Shown in pieces: positions 22,965-34,083 of a stretch of DNA of 64,000 nt. The translations under genes were made by a program, and so were the position numbers. The DNA comes from Atrichornis clamosus (Eukaryota > Chordata > Aves > Passeriformes > Menuridae). The stretch lies in the NCBI GenBank assembly GCA_013400975.1, contig WBMZ01003472.1:248001-312000 (forward strand). Direction: 5' to 3'. Position 1 is the stretch's first letter; each line of letters opens with the position of its first letter. The notes under the pieces were generated by a model that searched no databases, was not told where the DNA came from, and worked only from the letters and a program-made list of their open reading frames with translations.

Positions 22965-25223
22965 GTGAGGCAAACAGCTACATGTTTTGTTCAATATCTG
23001 CAGACTGCAGTAAAGACAGAAAACCAGTGTCCTGCAGGTTGCAAATCAACCGAGTTCCACTTTAGTCAGCAATCACGGTCATTTAAACGAGAGCAAGTGG
23101 CTTTGTCTCCTTAACTTTCTGTTTTGAAAGCTACTGAGTACCCAGATACACTTCTGTCCTGAAGGTGAAGTTCTGTATTTGGTTCTTGAAGTAAATCTAA
23201 TGGTTCCAAGGAGGGGGAAATGTATCTTGTATATTGTAATGTCTTCGCCTTTCTTTTTTCAGGCATGACTGTAAAAAGATAATTTTTGATCCTAATTGAA
23301 TCAAGATTTTATAAGCCATACTAGGAAACTGTTGACATCATAAATTATAAATTTAATTAAAGTATGTAAACATAGATTTTTGGGAACAGTAGCAACCTGG
23401 AGTCTGTCCTGATGTAGAAGGGTTCCAGCACACTGCTAACCAAAGTTTAGAGTTCATTTGTTTTGCTTAGAAAAACTGTCTATTCATGGAAACGTATCTG
23501 AGTCTGGGAAATGCCCTGTGAATGGGAGGTATTGTGCCTCTTTGGAATATTTCACCCTTAAGAGCACTGAACATACAGGAGACCAAGCTGCAATTATAGT
23601 ATTAATATTTAATAATAACAATAATAATATATTTTGCATCTTATGTTAAGATGACTTACTGCAGATGGACTTTAGGTCTACCCAGTATTTATATGCAGAG
23701 GGTTCTCCCTGCTGGAGTATGAAGCAACTTTTGGAGATATCTGTGTTTGGATTTCCTTGGGAAGTACCTCTTTCCAAGGAGGCTGTGGCATTGCTAAATT
23801 CAAGACACGCTGGCTTTACATTGAAAAGCTAAGAAGGGGTTCCTGAGAGGATTTTAAAGAATTGGTTTGAAGAAGAAAAAAGGGGGAGTGCTTCTTGACC
23901 AAGGAAATACAAGCTGTCCTAGCTAAAAAACAGAGGAGTAAGGCAGAGGTAGAAGAAAAGACTTATGGGATGCCAGGAACAAAGACGAGGAGCTTAGAAG
24001 AAGTTGAGGACAGGCAAAGGGCTGAGCCACAGGCAGGGAAGCCTCTGAAGACTGTGAGCAAGCTTAAAACAAGAGACTTGAGAAAGAAAAGTAAGCTTGA
24101 ATTCAGTGTTGCTATTTCCCAGTGGAAAACAAATGCAGCTTAAAGTGCAGGGTAGGAGTAAGGGGACTGAAGCAGTAGAATAAGACTTCCTGAGGAAATA
24201 AGAGTGGAAGACTGCAATGAAAATGACATCAAGACAGGAGCAGAAGTCAATGAAAGATTGAGGAGATGGCGGGCAGGAGATAAGAGATGATATCCATGTT
24301 GTGACAGGTTCAGAGTAAGAGCATTGTAGGGGTGTTTGGAATAAAAGGAAAACAGAAATTGACAAACATAGCAGGATATGTCTTGGAAGATAAATGGGGA
24401 ATGCTGGTGCATAAATTTGGAGGAAAATCCAAAATAATACATTAGGAAACAAATATGTTTCCCTCATGTTTCTTGAGGCTTATGATACTTAAGATTGTTG
24501 GAAAATGTTCATGTATGATCCTAACAACTTGCATAAAAGTATAGATACACATAAGAAGGATGTAAATGTAGAGAGTAAAGGAAAAGACCAAGAATACATC
24601 TATTAAAAAGTTAAAACAGTGAGAGAAGGGAGGGTGAGGATACAGAAGAACAAAAATGAAAATACATAACATAACACAGTATTGATGCAACCTTTGAAGT
24701 TGCACATATTTTCCAAGGGTAATCATCTTCATATAGATGTGAGCTGGCAAGGTAGAAAATTATTGTCAATTATTCTAAAATGTTATTATCTTGTCAGACT
24801 GATTATATTTGATTGTGTTGATTATGGCTATTAAAATAATTTTTCTCTGATGAAAAAAATATATCCTCACAGTTTAATTGCAAGTATCCAAAACATAGAT
24901 TTAATGAATTGTATACACCCTCTGCTTAAAAGTTCTCTTTTAAATATGGTTGGGGGGTGAGAAACAAACAGATGCAAAATGAGATTATTTGTTTTTAAGT
25001 ACTCATTTCTGGAGAACTCGTGTTCTTCCTTGCTCATCCCTGAAGTAGTGTAGGCTACTTATCATTCAGAGGAAATATTCTGCTGTGATTTTGAATTAAA
25101 TGCTATACTTAGGTTGTTCAGGTGAGCCTTTTCAGTAGTTTTACCAGAAAGAGAAATGTTATGTTGTGTTGTGGGTTGCCTCATCTGAAAAGTGGTTAGG
25201 GAAATAGTTAATCTCTCATGAGA
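22965..25223. other. Non-coding stretch with purine-skewed segment
   Basis: The plus strand from about 23860 to 24680 is markedly purine-rich, with many aagaag, gaggag and gaaaag words. This suppresses stop codons on the minus strand and explains the 157-codon minus frame at 23994-24467, which has no recognisable domain. A short AAT/AAC microsatellite-like patch lies near 23609-23627. No repeat family was recognised. Confidence 0.5.
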
Positions 25224-25557
25224 GTAAAGGCTGAGAGAACTGGGCCGGTTTAGCCTGGGGAAGAGAGGACCTGGGGGGGTCTCTCCATGTGTATGAGTAC
25301 CTGAAGGGAGGATCCAAAGAGGACGGAGCCAGGCTCTTGTCAGTGGTGCACGGTGACAGGACAGGAGGCAATGGGCACACACTGAACACAGGGGAGCTTC
25401 CCTCTGAACATCAGGAAACACTTTGAGTACTGGGTCAGGTTGCTGATAGAGGTTTTGGAGTGTCCCACCCTGGAGATACTCAAAAGCTGTCTGGATATGT
25501 TCCCAAGGAACTGGCTCCAGGTGACCCTACTTGAGCAGGGGTGTTGGACCAGATTAA
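25224..25557 (+). mobile_element. CR1 LINE fragment, 3' region, both ends missing
   Basis: CR1 3'-region phrases occur in order: 'aaaggctgagagaactggg' near 25226, 'tacctgaagggagg' near 25300, 'ggagccaggctcttgtcagt' near 25326, 'gacaggaggcaatgggcaca' near 25360, 'ttccctctgaacatcaggaa' near 25398, and 'gagcaggggtgttggacc' near 25533. This copy is better preserved than the one at 1-282. Compared with the usual CR1 order it appears to lack about 20 bases after 'acactttgag' (near 25420), and it stops short of the final (ATTCTRTG)n repeat. It is non-coding, and the 120-codon minus frame across it is antisense noise. Confidence 0.93.
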
Positions 25558-28500
25558 CATCCTGTACTGGTGTAAAAACACTACCCTTACATAGTTTTTT
25601 AATGTAAGAACATATAGCACTCTATTTGAAGATGTCCAGAATCAGAATCCTTAAATCAGTTCTAACTATAAGGTACAGCAGTTATTTCACCCAGAAGAAA
25701 TATGCATGAGAGTTGTCATTAACAGAAGAAAAGTTCACACAAATCACTCCAATTTTCCTGTGTGAATGGAGAACTTGATTTTTGTGAAGGTAATCCTTGA
25801 TGGAAGCTACTACCTTTTAACTTTTTTTTTTCCACAGACTTAGTATTTTCTAACAGCCTCTTTCTCTTTTTTTTTAAATTTATTTTTTTGTTTTTATGTC
25901 TGTATGTGATTATATCCAAGATTAGAAAAGGATCTGAGGTTTGGCATGGGACTGGGATTTGTGTGGCATACATCTTGAGCTCTTTGACTGCAACAAATGA
26001 ATTTTTTTTTCAGAGAGCTTGAAAATCAGTGCTATTTTGCAGTGGTATCCAATACATTGATTCAGACTGAGCTGCAGATCTGTCATTTTGAAAGGCTGGT
26101 TGCCTTATAAACCCCACTTGTATAGAATAAAGATTCTTTCACTAGATGTAGGTGTGCCTTTGTGCTGAAAATTCTGTTGGCAGTTCTTTTGGTGGCACTT
26201 TCTTCTAAAATTTGCACCCTGTATGTTGCCTCAGTGGCTTCCTCTGGAAGGGTAGTTGGAAATAAAGATCTCACTCCAGTTTCACAGTAGGTGCAATGTT
26301 GGGGCAGGGAGAGAAACGAGAAAAGTCACATCTGAGTGTCTAAAATCTAGTACCAAGCCTCAAGAAGCTGGTCGCATTTCCAGCTGTGTTGTCCGCTCTG
26401 ACCAGTCAAGGGAGTTGGCACCTGTGCCAGTCACCTGTTATACATGGCCTTTGTCCTTGTCCTTTGAAATTTTTTTTCTTTTGATTGGAGGAGCTAGAAG
26501 AAAAAAAAAGAAATAAAGGAAAACGAAAAAGAAAAGGCAGAGAAACCGATGACCTGAAAGAAATGGAAGTTGGAACGAAAAACAAACAGCCTCTGGACTA
26601 AAGAATGAAAATGCAGAATAGTTTTGTAGATCAGATACTACATGACAATGTTGTCAGGAGGCGGGAGAAAACAGACAGAATTCCTGAGTATTTAATAATT
26701 ATTCTTCATTTGTGAATGGTTTTTCCCTGTGATTTTGAAGGTCTACAATATTTTGTGTGTGTTTATCTCATTTAAAAATGTTAAATGTGCCCAAGTGACT
26801 CAGAAATCCAAGAGCAATTTAAAGAAGACTAGGCTGTATTTCTCTGTGGAGAGAATATCTGTGGAACTAGAGGTCTGCACTTTTTAATAATTGGACTTTT
26901 ACTCTTCTGTTGTTTCAGTGCTTAAAGAAAACATTCTAAATCTTTACAGAACTGTTTAAGTTAGTAAAATGTTGGTTTGTATAGTGTCAGCTTACTAAGG
27001 GCAATTAATATGATAGACTTGTTTTTTTTAATAATTAAGGTGCTCTCAGTGAGAGTTGCAGGCTACAAGGGAAATTGAACTTCTAAACAATTAGGACTTC
27101 CATGGGCAGCTAACTCCCTCCCATAAATTCAACAGGCCTAAGGATGAATACTAATTAGGAGAAAGCATGTGCCAGACACTCAGCCGGTGGAAGAGGAAAT
27201 CATTCTCTTCCCTGCAGTGCTGCCAGGTTCACTCACATCAGACGAGAGTCTGACCAAATGTCCCGGAAGACACTGCACTGCATAGATAAGATCAGCATAG
27301 GAAAGCCTAAACCTTGGGATCCTAAGTAAATACTAAATGTGGCAGGGAGGCTGCCTTCAGAATTTTATCAGGAATGACTTCATCACTGCCATCAGAGATC
27401 TGAGCCGTCCAGGACATGATACCGTGTGCAATAAATGACTGTGATCAGTGGTAGTGAGCAAGGGAAGAAGTAATTAGTGGTGTTGAGTACATGGCTAAAT
27501 AGCACTTTGTTTTCCCCTGCACCCATTGGTTCCAGTTAATATTATTTGTGCATCTTCCAAGATTGGATTGCCTGAACAAATAGGTAACATTTTCCTGATG
27601 AGCATTCAAGAGCAGACTGTTGTTCTAAGGCAGACCTGAGACTGGCAAATGTTTGCTAATAAAAAAGTTAATTTTGGAATGAAGCGTAGGTGTTTGTAAC
27701 ATCTGTGCATTCCCCTGAGTAATGCCTCGTCAGCTGTTCCTCCATAGACTTTGCCAATCTTATTTGTGCCCTAAAGAACTGGCTGAGCAGATATACCCCA
27801 GCAGAAAACAGAACTTGGCTGCCTATTTTGCAACTTCTCTTTCACAGTATTGAAGTGTCTTTGGGAGGAAATCACTGTGTGTGTGTCATCTTGCTCTCCT
27901 TACACTGGAATTCTGTGCCATCAAGAGAGAGGGAGGCTATTGCTTCAGTCAGGCAGACCTTAGTCCTGTGGCAGTTTTACCTGAGAGAAGTTCCCTTTGA
28001 CTCAAAGATTCAGTCTGAAACACTGTGACTTACTGAACCATTTTAAGTACCACAAAGTGCCCCTTTCCAGTGTAGAGAATTTAAGCTCTCTGGCTTATTA
28101 CCAGCCATGGGGAGCTTTGTCTCTGAAGATCAGGCTGATCCTCCTTCTGTGCTGGGATTTGTGGGCTTCAGTTCTGAAGTCCATTTGGAAACAGCTGACG
28201 TGCACAATGAAGGACAATTACAGTTAGCAGACAATGATCTGAAGTCTAGCTCATTATTATTTCACTGGGTTTCTGATTATAAAGTGATTATTTTTGTACC
28301 TTTCACTAGGTATTTTATGTGAGAGATGGAATGAAAGACGGTCAGCTCTGGCATTGCTCTGTGGACTCTAATCCACTTGTTTCTCCAGTTAAGCAGTGTT
28401 GTCATTTAACTTTTGCAGCTTTGAACAGCAAAATCTACTTCCTTTCTAATAGATTTCTTTATAGATCAGTCAATAATGTAATGGAAAATTTTTGCTGCAT

Positions 28501-28783
28501 TTCAGTGGACAAATCAGTACTGCATAAGTTCTGTAAACACCAATCTATTTATGATGTATTTCCTCTAGGCTTTGTGTGTATGACTTCTTGACATCCACAG
28601 AACCCCTTTTCTTCTGCAGCACATCCTGCTAATCCTGGGTGCAGAAGTGGTTTGGACTGTACCGTGCTCTAGTGGGATGGCATTAGGAAATGCCTTTAAG
28701 TCAAGGAGTCAAAGCTTCCTTCTTATTCCTCTCTCTTTTCTTTTCGAACCTCTCCTCGAGTGATCCTCAGACATCTGGAAACG
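25558..28783. other. Non-coding stretch, no gene seen
   Basis: AT-rich unique sequence. An A-rich, purine-rich block at about 26494-26594 encodes a lysine/arginine-rich frame after an acceptor-like tract, but it reads as a low-complexity purine tract and is not accepted as an exon. T runs occur near 25821-25832 and 25866-25877. Confidence 0.5.
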
Positions 28784-28805
28784 CATCAGCCCCTGAGGGC
28801 TGATG
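28784..28805. repeat. Perfect 9-bp hairpin
   Basis: CATCAGCCC (28784-28792) and GGGCTGATG (28797-28805) are perfectly complementary around a 4-base CTGA loop. A flanking G-T pair and C-G pair would extend the stem to 11. It is GC-rich compared with its surroundings. It is too short for a microRNA precursor and has no following T run. It could be a chance palindrome or a protein-binding dyad. Confidence 0.75.
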
Positions 28806-29920
28806 TGGCCTGCTAAGGAGCACTCACTTCTGCACCAGTTTAAGGGGGGACAAGGCATTCACTGTCTGTGGGGCTGCAGGACAGCTCTCCTCTGCTCTGA
28901 GGAGCAGGAGGCAGTAGTGGGGAGCTATTTAAAACCTGCCTGCTTGCAGAAACTGCAGTCACTGCTGAATTATGAGTTGAATGGTTCCCAGGGAAGAAAC
29001 TTTCAGTCCCAGCTGGGACCTTAATTCTAATGGCAAAACTTGGTGTCCGTCTTAAGACAGTTAAGTTTGTTAATAGCCAGCTTTTCTATAAAATCACTGC
29101 TTTACACTCCCCGAAGGCTCTAGTACTGGAAGTATCACACTCCTGAGCAGCACTATAATTGCTAGATAATGGTGCTGTCTAGCCATTGCATGTGTTTTGG
29201 TATATCACCTGCCCTAGAATGTGTGTTTTAGTTCTAGCTCTCCATGACCACCAAACAAGTGTTTTTATAAATAAATTGATCTGTAGATATAATGAATATA
29301 TATTTCTTCTAGTGCTGTTTTAAGGGAAAACTGTGTTGACTAAGTAAAAAAAAAAAATTGGGTTTTTACAAGTCATCTGATTTTTTTGCACATTTTTATC
29401 AACAGTAAATTTTGTATAGATTCGGGCTTGACAAGTTTACTCAAAGACTTTACAAGTAAACATTGGTCACAATTTAGAAGGAAAGCTTGGCCTGAGCTCT
29501 TTGAGGGGTGGCAGGCTTTGATTCATGTGTTTTCCATGGAAAATAATGCAAAGTGATAATATTCCTCACAGTGCTCGGCAAATCTTGCTTCAAATTTAGC
29601 CCCAGTGACAGAAAAACTTTCAGACAGAAGAGAGTCTGAACTATAGAAAAGTTGGGAAAATTGTTTCCCTGGGCAAAGTGACAATCTGTGGTCAATAGGG
29701 AATTTGGAACAGGTGATAAGACTTCAAAAAAGGGCTTTGTTGCAGAAAAATCAGTTGTGTTTCTTCGCTTGTGTTACAGCTGATGAAAGCACTTCAAACA
29801 CACACACTTTCAGACAACACAGAGAGAACACAAACATATTTGGGGGTAAATTTGACCTGTTAGCTGCTGGTGTTGCAGGACGGGTGGCCTGGGGTCTGTT
29901 TAATCCCTCACTAGTCTCAC
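28806..29920. other. Non-coding stretch, no gene seen
   Basis: Unique sequence with an A12 run near 29347-29358. The short frames show no domain. Confidence 0.5.
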
Positions 29921-29969
29921 CTGATGGGTCATCTCTGTTCTGCTCTGCTTCTTGCCTTTTGTCTGTCCA
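29921..29969 (-). other. Candidate exon, minus strand (unproven)
   Basis: On the minus strand, an acceptor (tacatttgccag, before 29969) is followed by 49 open bases and a strong donor, cag|gtgaga, at 29920-29919. The open frame reads WTDKRQEAEQNRDDPS, which is polar and charged. No homolog is recognised. Splice-like pairs of this quality are expected by chance several times in a window this size. Confidence 0.12.
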
Positions 29970-31478
29970 CTGGCAAATGTAATGACTGCTGGTAATGACC
30001 ACCTCTAGCTGGTATTTGTGCAGAGCCTGTCATAAAGGGTTTGGGGCCTGCAGATATTTCTGTCCTGAAGATAATAGTCTTGATATGTTTCTTGTTCTGG
30101 GTAGTTGCATTTCTGTATTGAGAAAAGTAATACTCCAATTTTCTTTTTATTTAATAAGCTTTGCTTCATGACTGCTGATAATGGTACCCCATGTGCATGA
30201 GTATTTTATATCATGAAAAGTGCACTAAACTGTAAATCTTAGCTCTGCAGAAAGGTGCCTAACTTAGAGTGTGCTTTTTAAAAAGTGGCTTTAATGTACA
30301 ACTCATTTATCAGGCAGGTCTGTGAGATTTGTAGACCCCAATGCTACTGTGAAGGGCATGCAGACAGGACTGTATTTAGAATTTTTTGGAGACATTCCAT
30401 CCAAATCTTAGTTAAATTATGAATTGCACTAAAACTTTGAAATGGTCGTGGTGAAATAAAAATAAGAATGCAGTGAGACGTGATCTTTCTCTTTTCCCAA
30501 TTTCAGAACTTCTAAAGAAAGGCAGTAACACTTTAAAAAACTTTTGCACTTGCAAATACTGTGTAGAATGAACTCCATGATTTTCATGCTATAGTGACAT
30601 TAGAGGAATACAGCAGTAATTCATGATGCATCCTGGTGTTTTGCTAAGGATTGGTTAGGCCATAGGTTTAGACAATTTCTTTTCCAAATAGTTTGTACAG
30701 TCTTGTGGTCTTCAGAGGACATAAGGAAGTTTCTGAATGGAAGGGAGACTGATACCAGTGCCCTTTTAAGACACTGAACAGAGTGACCTCAAAACTTTAG
30801 TATCTGCTGAGGAAAGGCCATTTTCAGGGAAATGCAGGCCTTCACAGTTTACTAAATTGTTAGAACTGTTCTTTTTTCCTCAAGTGAGATACCAGGAATT
30901 TTCCTTTTACATAATGTAAGCATTCCCAAATGTAGTTTACTCCTGGCTTTCATATGGCTTTGCCATGGTTTTGTTTATCTAGCTTTGCTTTGGCTGTAGG
31001 GATTATTTTATTCAGATTTCAAACCAGCATGGCAGCAAAGTGGGTCTGTGTTTACTCTGTGTTAAATATCCTTATTTAATTTGTAGAGAGAGAGTCTGAA
31101 AGCTTTTTAAAAATTCACCCACTTAGAAGTTCCAGTAGTACACTAGTTAAAGCAAAACCAGACACTGCTGCAGAGTGATGAATTCGGGAAATGCAAGTCT
31201 TAGTTTTGTAAGCACAAAGTTAAGAAATAGAATGAAACTTTGATTTCCTTCCCCCCATCCAAAGTTCTTGAATCCAGCAGTTCCTACAGAAGCCACTTAA
31301 AAATGTTTCCACTCATTCACTGGGTGCTGAACACTTCAGAAAATCAGGTCAGTTCCTTAGGTTTCCAAATACAGATTTAGGATCCTAAATATAAGCATGT
31401 TATTCAAAGAAGAATTGGCTTCTCTTTATATAGATTGTGAAGCTACAATGAGATCCACTTGACTTACTCTATTTCCAG
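29970..31478. other. Non-coding stretch, no gene seen
   Basis: AT-rich unique sequence with no recognisable repeat, open frame or motif cluster. Confidence 0.5.
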
Positions 31479-31538
31479 CTCTTTTGGAGGTCAACAATTG
31501 TATTTCCTGCTTTAGTATGAAATTGTCCTTACTTGCAG
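31479..31538 (+). other. Candidate exon, plus strand (unproven)
   Basis: The acceptor ctctatttccag ends at 31478. Sixty bases later a strong donor, cag|gtgagg, begins at 31539. Only one frame is open, reading LLEVNNCISCFSMKLSLLA. The splice signals are good but the peptide is unremarkable. It might be a lncRNA exon or chance. Confidence 0.13.
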
Positions 31539-31939
31539 GTGAGGGGGTGTGTAAGTCCCTCTGGTTACCTGCCTTTCCTAGTTAATACAACAGGCTATTT
31601 TTCTTCACTCCCAGCAATCCAGGAAGAGTACATGAATTTCTTCAGCTCTGCTTACGTGCAGAAAGTTGTACCTTCCTTCCAGATCAAACCCTATCCATGT
31701 CCTTTATTGGGGTTTATTGTTTGTGGGATGGCCTAAGAGGGGTTATGCATTTTTTCACCCTTCTGTTCAAGTTACCTTAACTAAACCCAAAGTTTAACAG
31801 CAGGGTTGGCAGCCCCTTTCCACCACTCCAAAAGCAGCCTTCTGCTTTGTCTCTATCCCAGAGATATCCACTGGACCTGATGTCCAAGAGATGGTCTGGA
31901 GGAAAAACTTGTCCAGATACAGTGTTTTTGATATCCTAC

Positions 31940-32010
31940 CTGCTCTGTGGTCAGCTCCTTTCCAGCCCCACTCCTACTGCTGCCCTTGGCTTTGCCTCTC
32001 TGATTCCTAC
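31940..32010 (-). other. Candidate exon, minus strand (unproven)
   Basis: On the minus strand, acceptor attttccctcag (ending at plus 32011) is followed by 71 bases and a donor, cag|gtagga, at 31939-31938. One frame is open, reading RNQRGKAKGSSRSGAGKELT, then TEQ to the donor. It is basic and Ser/Gly-rich. No homolog is recognised. The internal gtagga repeated at both borders makes the exact boundary uncertain. Confidence 0.15.
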
Positions 32011-34067
32011 CTGAGGGAAAATTGCAATTCCCATGGAGTGTGATATACCTCCAGCACTTTCATTCTTGAAGTAACTCTGGTTAGTCTTGGGTGAAATCCC
32101 CAGGAAGAGCTTTGTTCTAAATAGGCAAAGTGACTGGGAATAGCACAGTAGGGACTGAAAGAACACACAGAATTTGTAGTTAACAGTATACTTAATTTCT
32201 AGCCCTTACTATTAAAGCAGTGTTTTCTCCTGAATTGCTTCCACACCATTTTATTTTGCTTGGGAGGGCTAAAACAGAGCCTAAAAAGAATGCCTGTCTC
32301 TTCTGTGCCATGTTTTATCCTAGAGCCTATATCTCCAAGAATTCTTTTGCCGTAAATCAGAACACCTCTAAACTTACTCTGGCTTATCTCAACTGAGAAT
32401 ACTACCCTAATAAATATAAAAGCCATATACAACATATGTATGTATAAAATACATGCAAGAGTGAGTTTTCTCACCTCTGGAATCAAATGGAATGAACATG
32501 GCATATGGGTAGTGACTGTAACTAAGAACAGAAAATGGTTACGTTTGCTCCAGTTGTGAACAAACCTGCTGGAAGAGCTGAAGTGAGCATGGTGTGGTTG
32601 CAGTTACCCTACAGGGATCTGGCGTGAGTGCAGACGCTGCTCTCCCAGCCTTTGAAAGTATGCAAGTCAAATAGCCGGGTGCTAATGGCCATCTGGGAAT
32701 TCAGTTGGCAAAAAGGAGCCGTGTGCTGGCAGAGAGCTATTGGAGCTGTTTCCTGCGCTTGCTGTCCCACTGCTTTTCTGTGTAGAGGAGAGCGAGGGTG
32801 CGCGGGATGCTAACCCTCTGTCAGGAGAGAGCTGCTGCACTTCTCACTTCCTGCTGCTCTCACTTCTTCTCCCGAGCCCTCAAAATCAGAGGCACACAAG
32901 TCACTCTTTCCTGTGACTGCAGGAGAGCCGACACAGCTCACTGGGAAAGCTAACAGGAGGTCTTTATCCATGGAAAATGACTTCTCCCTCTCTCAGCAGT
33001 TCCAAAACAGAGCACCTTGTGGAGAGGCAAGCTCCAAACTACATGAACGGGGGGTGAATTTAAGACTCTGGGAGACAGAGTGCACTGTCAAAGCAACGCA
33101 GTGAAATTTATCATGGTGCCAAACTTCTGATAATTAAAATTTCATTGTAATGTACCACTGATTCCATCTCTTAATCTTCCAAATAGGAAGTGTCTCAAAA
33201 AAAAAACTTCTCTCCTTGCTGTCTGTTATGTAAGCGGGTCTGTAAGATTTAAAACAAAATTAATCATTTTCAAATTGTTGAACCCACTGAGTGCAAGTCA
33301 GCAGCTTCCCTTTAACTGTTTTATAGAGACATATGTCTCTTGGGATCACTTAGCAAGGAAGTACTTTTTTTTATAAGTTTGCTTGAGGCCAATTTATCCC
33401 AAGCATTGAATTTATCCAGCTGTAACTGCAAAAAGAATTCATTTTCTGACTGCCAACTTGCAGTAGTTCAACAAATGCATGTAGAGAAGAAAGGATTGTT
33501 ATTTACCAGAAACTAGGGGTCCATTTCTTCAATTATGCTTGCATGCCTATCTTTTTTTCTCATAAGACAACTTCTGTCTTTCCATTAGTGAGAAGAAAAT
33601 AAGAACTGGAATCAATGAGTCAGATCCTTAATCATTATAAATTGCAATAGCTTTCTAGTTTTTCAATTTTCAGCTGGCTGTGCTCTATTGACCTCAGCTC
33701 CAGATACCTTAACTGTCTGGTACTGAAATGATTTGTGAATTTTTAAGCTTGTATCTCAATCCCTATTTGCTCCACTCCAGCAATGGCAAGGGAGATTTGA
33801 TTTCCAAGGGGGATGATGATGTTTCATCTTAGTTATCTTAAAAACAAAGCTGGTTTTTTTGTTGTGTTTTTTTTTTTTTTTAATGGGGCAATCTGCAATA
33901 TAGAGGTGAAATATATTTGTCATGCCTTTCTTAAAAGGAGAAAGTATTTGTCTGTTGACTCATGCTAGTCCTACTAATGGAGGAGTAAAAATAGAATTTT
34001 TGGTAGGGAGAACATGGATTAACAGTTTTTGGAGCAGGCATTTGCTTTTGCTTAGAACTGTCAGCTG
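32011..34067. other. Non-coding stretch, no gene seen
   Basis: Unique sequence. A T15 run lies at 33867-33881. A frame at 32913-33104 follows an acceptor-like 'ctgtgactgcag' but has no matching donor or recognisable product. Confidence 0.5.
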
Positions 34068-34083
34068 AGAGTCAGCTGACTCT
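34068..34083. repeat. Perfect 16-bp palindrome with E-box core
   Basis: agagtcagctgactct is a perfect 16-bp palindrome centred on CAGCTG, an E-box type bound by bHLH factors such as AP-4 or myogenic and neurogenic proteins. A second CAGCTG lies 12 bases upstream (34062-34067), within 'tcagctga'. The palindrome is fact; use as a binding site is inference. Confidence 0.7.

Noticed and set aside
23994..24467. 157-codon minus-strand frame
   Set aside because: It is the complement of purine-rich sequence, where stop codons are rare. The leucine/serine/phenylalanine-rich peptide follows from composition.
25062..25421. 120-codon minus-strand frame
   Set aside because: It lies antisense across the CR1 fragment at 25224-25557.
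26494..26594. Lysine/arginine-rich tail after an acceptor-like tract, at first sight like a heparin-binding growth-factor exon
   Set aside because: The block is simple A-rich purine sequence. The peptide matches no family I know and there is no supporting upstream exon.
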